From Chrysochromulina tobinii (lineage: Eukaryota; Haptophyta; Prymnesiales; Chrysochromulinaceae), in the NCBI GenBank assembly GCA_001275005.1, contig JWZX01003275.1, positions 1 through 32,583 on the forward strand: DNA of 32,583 nt, read 5' to 3'. The translations under genes and the position numbers were made by a program. The notes beneath the pieces were generated by a model. That model worked only from the letters and a program-made list of their open reading frames with translations, searched no databases and had not been told where the DNA came from. Below, piece by piece: positions 27,250 through 32,583 of this stretch. Numbering within the stretch: position 1 is the stretch's first letter; every line of letters starts with the position of its first letter.

Positions 27250-28293
27250 ATGTCGCTCTTGATCACGGGCGGGCTGGGATTCCTCGGGCTGCAGACAGCA
27301 TCGGCGCTGCTGCGCCGCGGCGTTGTGTGGAGCCCACTCTTCAAGCAGCCGGTCTCCATCAAGAAGATCACGCTTTTTGACATACCGGCGGCCATCAGTG
27401 CGGGCGCAGCGTCTGTGCCCAAGGAGCTGCGCGAGGACCCGCGCGTGGCCATCAAGACGGGCGACCTGGGTGAGGAGGGCATCGCTGCCGAGCTCATCGA
27501 CGACGACGACCTCTCCATCGTCCACCTCGCTTCGATGGTGTCCGGCGACACGGAGGCCGACCCGGACCGTGGCTGGAGAGTGAACGTGGAAGGGCAGCGC
27601 GCTCTGCTCGAGGCGGTGAAGGCGAGCGCACCCGGCGCGCGCTTCCTCTTCACCTCCTCGACAGCCACACTCGGCCCGGTGCCCGAGGGACGCATCGCGG
27701 ACGACAGCACCAAGCTGCTGCCCGGCAACACCTACGGATTCCACAAGGCAGTGTGCGAGCTGATGATCAATGATTACGCGCGGCGCGGCTGGGTAGACGC
27801 GCGTGGGCTGCGGCTGCCTGTGATCGTGGTGCGCCCGGGCGCGCCCAACGCCGCTCTCACGGGAGCCTGGTCTACAGTGGTGCGCGATCCTCTCAAGGGT
27901 CTGGACGTGACCATACCGATACCACTCGATGCGAGGCTACCTGTCGCATCCTATCAGACGGTGGTGGGGAGCGTGGCAGCCATGCTCAACGAGGTGGACG
28001 GGCGCGCTCTCGGCGCCGACCGCACCCTCATGCTCCCCTCCCTGTCCCTCTCGGTCGCGGAGATGCATGCAGCCGCACAATCATTTGCCGCGCGCCACGG
28101 GCTGCCCATCGGCACAGTGACCTCACGTGAACAGGAGGTGGCCACACGCATCGTGCGCGGAATGGGGAGCCGCGCCGACGGCGCGCGCGCCGTGAGTGCC
28201 GGTCTGCCGCGCGATGAGAGTGCCGACTCGATAGTGGCCGCGTACGCAGCCGACTATGTGCTGCCGAAGCTCCAAACGAGCAGCACCAGCTGA
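27250..28293 (+). CDS. denD: NAD-dependent epimerase/dehydratase-family enzyme, D-erythronate dehydrogenase-like
   Basis: 347 residues from the ATG at 27250, intronless. An extended short-chain dehydrogenase: Gly-rich NAD motif TGGLGFLG near the N-terminus, VHLASMVSGDTEADPDRGWR, catalytic FTSST and YGFHKAVCEL (Tyr-x-x-x-Lys), then LRLPVIVVRPGAPNAALTGA. The wording of these blocks, especially ASMVSG-x-x-EAD and VRPG-x-PNAA, matches bacterial DenD, which oxidises D-erythronate in tetronate catabolism. Substrate preference is inferred from sequence resemblance. The gene follows the SprT-like gene by only 61 bp on the same strand. An in-frame non-ATG extension to 27211 is ignored. No plastid or ER signal is visible. 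Confidence 0.85.
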   Translation: MSLLITGGLGFLGLQTASALLRRGVVWSPLFKQPVSIKKITLFDIPAAISAGAASVPKELREDPRVAIKTGDLGEEGIAAELIDDDDLSIVHLASMVSGDTEADPDRGWRVNVEGQRALLEAVKASAPGARFLFTSSTATLGPVPEGRIADDSTKLLPGNTYGFHKAVCELMINDYARRGWVDARGLRLPVIVVRPGAPNAALTGAWSTVVRDPLKGLDVTIPIPLDARLPVASYQTVVGSVAAMLNEVDGRALGADRTLMLPSLSLSVAEMHAAAQSFAARHGLPIGTVTSREQEVATRIVRGMGSRADGARAVSAGLPRDESADSIVAAYAADYVLPKLQTSSTS

Positions 28294-28623
28294 CGCGGGC
28301 CGCAGGCGGGGCTGTGTGGTCCGGGTGACGGGTGAGCGCTGAGCGGTCCCGCTTGATGTGGCCGCGGCTTCGCTTCGCTTATTTTGTGGGGGTGGACGCC
28401 GCGCTCGAGGCCTGCTCTTGGGCAGAAGATTGCGAGTGTACAGCGAGAGGGATTGTTCATCGCATGGCCATGGGTTCGATTTACCGTTCGGTTCGATTTC
28501 CGTACGTTTATTCAGCCGCGAACCCGGCGCGAATGCGAGGAACCGAACGTCTATAGAGCCTAACACAGTACAACCCTGGTACAACCGAACTACAAGTCCC
28601 AAGCTAACGAGACTCAAATCGCA
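28294..28623. other. Convergent intergenic region, no gene seen
   Basis: This 330-bp region lies between the stops of the dehydrogenase (plus) and the DDHD protein (minus). The short sequence ggttcgattt recurs near 28474 and 28490, and acagtctac is duplicated near 28624-28640. No RNA gene structure could be built around the ttcga motif. Confidence 0.5.
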
Positions 28624-31600
28624 CTACAGTCTACAGTCTACGCTGTGCGAGCTCTCGCTTCGGCCGACGGAGGCGGGCGGGGGGTCTTTCGATGGGGTCC
28701 AAGGGTTCGTGTGGCTTGCGAGGGAGCCGACGACCTCATGCACCACAAACGCGGCCACGTCGGGGTTGCTCCAGTAGCCGTTATGAGCTTTGAGAGCCGC
28801 GAGGTACTCGGAGGCATGCTCAAGCTCACTCTCTTGCAGCTGGTAGTCCACCCGCCCGCCGCCGTTGAGCGACCAGACGACCGAACTGGCGGCGGGGGCG
28901 GGAGCGGGGACGGGGGCAGGAGCAGCAGCGGCATCGGCGGGGGCGCCGGCGGCGGTGGCGTGGGTACCGGTGGAGGCCGCGGAGTTCGCGCAAGCGCCGC
29001 CGCCGCCGCCGCCAAACCAGCCGGACAATGCCGACGGCACGTAGCCGGAGACCGCGGAAGGGACGTACTCGAAGACGTTGTGGTAGAATCGGCTCTTCAC
29101 CTCCCAAGCGTCGTGCAGGTACGCGCTGGTCGCTTGGCGGAGCTTGATGTGCAGTCGCTTCCCATGCCGGTCGCCCGCATAGGGGACGTATACTGGGGGC
29201 GGGGGCTCGAGCGGGGGTGAGCGGTCTCTAGGCGTGACGCCGCTGCCAGTGCGGCCAGCCCCCGTGTCGGCCGCGCCACCTCCCATGCTGCTGCTGCTGC
29301 CGCCTGCCGCCTCCGCCTCCGCCTCGTCCTCCTCCTCCTCGTCGTCCTCGAGAAGCAACGGCTCCAGACGGTAGGCGATAGGGTCGTTACGCGCGAAGAC
29401 GTTGAACACGGCCGTCGGGCGGCGGCCGAGCCGGCGCGGGAGGAGAAAGGAGCGACCCAGCTTCTGCCCGCGCACCGATAGGAAGCAGCCAATTGGGCTC
29501 CCGAGCGTGAGCAGCGCTGCAAAGGCGCATTCGAGCGGAGGGCAGCCGAGCGGCGGCGGCGTACTCAGCAGAGGAGCGTACGATGGAAGCTGCTTGGACG
29601 GCGGCGCGGGGGGCGGAGGCAGCGGCGCGGGCGGCGGAGGCGTCGGCGTGGTGGGTGCTGCGCTGGGCGACGCCAGCACGGTGCGCGCGGCGGACGGGGT
29701 CAGCGGAGGGGACGTTGTAGTAGTAGCAGCAGCAGTAGCAGTAGCAGCAGCAGCAGCAGTAGTAGTAGCTTCGGCGGACGGGGTCAGCGGAGGTACAGCC
29801 AACTCCGAAGCTGTCCATAGCGATGCGCCCCATGAGGCCATCTCCGCTGTGAAAGTCATGGAGCCCACCTCCGCGGCTTCAGAGCCGCCGACCATTCGGA
29901 GATCGTCGAGATCGAGCTCGACCATCAGCCGGCTCAACTCGGCGCCCACGAGATTCTGTATCTCGACGAGCTCGGCCATCTCGGCGTATACGAGCCGCTC
30001 CTCGTCCCTTTCCAAATTAGGGCACAGTCGCTCGCACCCCTCGTCACTTGCCATATTTAGACCGAGTCGGGGCAAAAAGTCCTCGCGCGTCGGCATCGTC
30101 GAGAGGCCCGCTCGGAAGGCGTTCTTGAGCCAAAAGTTGTGGAAGTGCTCGAGGTGCGTCTGGTACGCATCGCGCGCGAGGGTGCTCAAGAGGCTAGCGC
30201 GGTCCTCGACCATCCCCGCGAAGACGGCGTTCTGAAAGGCGAGCGAGCGTCGGAGCCACACGAGGGCGATGGCGGCCGAGGGGTCGGCGAGGACGCCCCC
30301 CGCTCGATGGATGCCACTCGCGCGTTCCGCCTCGAGGAGCTCGCGCAGCGAGATCAGTCGTTGCGAGCCATCTGCCGCCTCGAGATCGCGCCACGCCCGT
30401 TGCATCTTCTCAAGGTTCGCCTCGTCATTCTTCACGACGAGCAGCAGCAGTGGTCCGAAAGCCTCGAAGATCTTGAGCGTGTGGGAGAAAGCCTCTAGCA
30501 GCGCCTCGACACGAACCGTCGCGCCGCCCAATTTGGAATGTCCCAATTTGGAATGTCCCGATTTGGAAGGTGCTGCCCCATGGCCGCTACCATCAATGTC
30601 TTCGTCCGGCGCGTGCGCGTCGTCATGGGCGCCTGGGAGCGCCGCGTACCAGGCGCTCGTCTGGGCGCGCAGCAGCGAGTGGCTGCTCCCATCGGCGGCC
30701 GCGAACAAGGTGCGTCTCCTTCGAGCCATGGCGGCACCGGCATATGTAACGGTGCCGGTGCCGGTGCCAGTGTCGGTGCCAGTGTCAGTGCAGGTGCCAA
30801 TGCAGGTGCCAGTTCCGGTGCTGGTGAGGGGCATGTTGCTCTGAGGCTTGGTGTCACTGGCGGGGTCGACTGTGCTAGTGTCATCAATAGCACTTGCCAT
30901 ATTAGGGTCCCTCAGAGCCGACGATACCGCAGAGGCCGCCATCACCTGTGCGAGCTCGTCACCTTGATCCCGGATGAGCTCGTCACCTCGATCTCGGATG
31001 AGCTCGTCCACCGTAGGCATAGCGGGAGGAGGCGTAGCGGGAGGAGGCGTAGCGGGAGGAGGCGTAGCGGGAGGAGGCGTAGACTCCCACGCTGCGGGCC
31101 GCGCTGCCGCGGGCAGTGAGCGCCCCGGTGTGAGCGTCCGCCCGACCGAGTTCACAGCTGGATGCGGCGCGTTCACAGCTGGATGCGGCGCCGCGCATGT
31201 GCCGTCGACGATGCCGAGGGAGCACAGGACATCGAAAGAGATCAGACTCCCGAGGGAGTGCCCGATGAGGATGTAACGGCCGCCCGATTCGTCAAAGCCG
31301 GGGTTGTACCGCCGCCATGCATGCACGAGCTCGTTGATGCCGCGCACGACCGCGAGCTGTATGGCCGCACGTGTCGAGGGCTGCTCGTAGAGCAAGACAT
31401 CGCATAGGACCTCATTGGTGACCAGACGGAGCGTTGGGATCGAGGGGAGTGTCACTGAGGCCATTCGCCGCCTCCATGCGTCGCCGCCCTTGCTGTGGTG
31501 CCAACCGACTCCGAGAAACTCGACACGGCTGAGCGGCGCACCGCCGCCGCCGCCGCTGCCGCCGCCGCTGCCGCCGCCGCCGCTGATACCCCCAGTGCAT

Positions 31601-32429
31601 TCCTTCGACGCCAACCCGGCAGCCTCGTCGGCGAGAGTCTGCGCGAATGCGGCCGACTTGGCTGCGTTCGCACGCAGCTTATCGACCGAGGAGTTGAACT
31701 CGTTGAAGTTGAATGGATTCGTCGTCGACCAGAGGGACTCGCCGACGCCATGGACGACAAAGGCGAGGGTGGCGGGGCGAGTCTGCTCGTAACGGATCTC
31801 ATCCTCACTCGGTGCTGGCCGACTCTCACCTGCCCAGCCGCGTCCGATGGAGCACGAGGAGGCGCCCCAGAGCGATGCGCCCCATGTGACCACCTCGGCT
31901 GTGGAAGTCATCATCGCGCTCACCGCCGCACGCACGCCGCTGCCGCTCGCACTGCTCGCGCCGCTCAGGGAGATGGTGATGGTGCTGCTCAGGGAGCTGG
32001 TGATGGAACTTGTCATCCCACCGGAGGCCGCCGTGCCGGGCGCGACGCTGATGTTCACCCTGTACGCACCGCCCAAGACGGTGATCGCGCCCGTCGCGCC
32101 CGGCACGGCGCTCATGGCGGAGGGCGATGGCGGCGACGCGTCAGCCGCAGCGGGAGGAGCTCTGCTCTCCAGTGCCCTGATCAAGGCGTCAATGTCATCG
32201 AGCAGGCAACGCAACTCGCGATGCTGTTTGCTGTGCTGACGATCTGCGTCGGTGGCGACGCGAGCATGCAAGTGTCTGAACTGCTCCTCCCAATCGCTGA
32301 GCTTTCCCTCCACCTGCCGCCGCTGCGTGCTGAGCTGCTGCACGCTGGTGCTGTTGGTGATGGCGGTGCTGCTGGTGCTGCTGATGCTGCCGCCGCCGCC
32401 GCCGGCGCTGCTGCCGCCGCCGCCGGCGC

Positions 32430-32461
<32 letters not shown>

Positions 32462-32583
32462 TCGCCTCCTCCTCCGCCGCCGCCGACGACGACGCCGGTG
32501 GTGATGGAGATGGCGGAGGAGGAGGAGACAGCAGAGGAGACGGCGGAGAAGGCGGAGGAAACGGCGGCGGGGGAGGGGGGGGG
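28624..32583 (-). CDS. DDHD-domain phospholipase A1 (DDHD2/SEC23IP type), 5' end outside window
   Basis: Open on the minus strand from the window edge to the stop at 28624, at least 1,319 codons; the true start is beyond the edge. The lipase half has FVVHGVGESLW, EFLGVGWHHSKG, TNEVLCDVLLYEQPSTRA and the nucleophile motif YILIGHSLGSLISFDVLCSL (GHSLG). The C-terminal DDHD domain has LTLGSPIGCFLSVRGQ, NVFARNDPIAYRLEPLL, RVDYQLQE and KAHNGYWSNPDVAAFVVHEV, supplying the Asp, Asp, His and Asp that name the domain. Such enzymes hydrolyse phosphatidic acid and act at the Golgi and ER. Between these blocks lie long low-complexity inserts (Thr/Gly, Thr/Pro and Ser/Gly repeats, Glu/Asp runs), making the protein much longer than animal DDHD1/2. 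No WWE or SAM domain is recognisable, but the N-terminus is incomplete. Confidence 0.9.
30527..30571 (-). repeat. 15-bp x 3 coding tandem repeat in the DDHD gene
   Basis: Three contiguous 15-base units, the first two identical (cccaatttggaatgt), encode repeated HSKLG. Confidence 0.9.
30735..30825 (-). repeat. Degenerate 6-bp coding repeat (Gly-Thr type) in the DDHD gene
   Basis: Many ggtgcc/agtgtc-like units in a row encode a run of Gly-Thr with occasional Cys and Asp. Confidence 0.85.
31021..31080 (-). repeat. 15-bp x 4 exact coding tandem repeat in the DDHD gene
   Basis: The unit agcgggaggaggcgt is repeated four times without a mismatch and encodes TPPPA repeats. Perfect identity suggests recent expansion or active slippage. 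Confidence 0.95.
32383..32583. repeat. Low-complexity GCC/GGA-rich end of the window
   Basis: Long GCC runs followed by GGA/GAG-rich sequence and a terminal run of G. It stays open on the minus strand (poly-Gly, then Ser/Val/Ala) and so could still encode the DDHD protein, but an intron or 5' leader is equally possible. Confidence 0.6.

Noticed and set aside
28466-28505. ggttcgattt motifs suggesting a tRNA T-arm
   Set aside because: No acceptor, D or anticodon stems can be formed around them.
29281-31080. Dense short repeats considered as a CRISPR-like array
   Set aside because: They are contiguous in-frame coding repeats without unique spacers, in a eukaryotic gene.

Overview
This window is eukaryotic nuclear DNA. 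It is GC-rich and gene-dense, with short GT-AG introns, trinucleotide microsatellites and a TA-flanked DNA transposon. The best fit is a photosynthetic protist with a secondary, red-lineage plastid, and a haptophyte is my leading guess. Chlorophyll synthase begins with an ER-type signal peptide followed by a transit-like stretch. An unknown lumenal protein carries signal, transit and twin-arginine signals in series. A plastid-type ISE2-like helicase and a ribonucleotide reductase also begin with hydrophobic leaders. The roadblock dynein light chain and Sfi1-like repeats suggest flagella or centrioles. The species assignment is inference.

Layout from the left: the start of a putatively myristoylated protein (minus); a coiled-coil, Trp-repeat protein (minus); a 2.4-kb Tc1/mariner-like transposon with about 83-bp terminal inverted repeats and TA target duplications; ribonucleotide reductase large subunit (plus); exosome subunit RRP43 (minus); chlorophyll synthase (minus, one frameshift); roadblock dynein light chain (plus, one intron); two unknown minus-strand genes; a lumenal protein (minus, one intron) divergent from a TPR protein (plus, one frameshift); a very large class I-type PI3-kinase gene (minus); the front of an ISE2-like helicase (plus) that runs into a CAG/AGC repeat and out into an unrelated tail; a small unknown gene (minus); a SprT/GCNA-like metalloprotease and a D-erythronate-dehydrogenase-like enzyme in tandem (plus); and a DDHD phospholipase A1 (minus) that runs off the right edge.

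The standout is the PI3-kinase at 17854-23686. A complete class I catalytic architecture (adaptor-binding-like, Ras-binding, C2, helical and kinase domains) is preceded by three cyclic-nucleotide-binding-like domains. If the gene model holds, one protein could sense cAMP or cGMP and make a phosphoinositide signal. One of its introns has the signature of recent birth by tandem duplication of exon sequence.

Apart from the transposon, the genes do not form a pathway. Three otherwise normal genes (chlorophyll synthase, TPR protein, PI3-kinase) carry four single-base frameshifts in all, which I read mainly as sequence or assembly errors. No tRNA, rRNA or CRISPR array was found.
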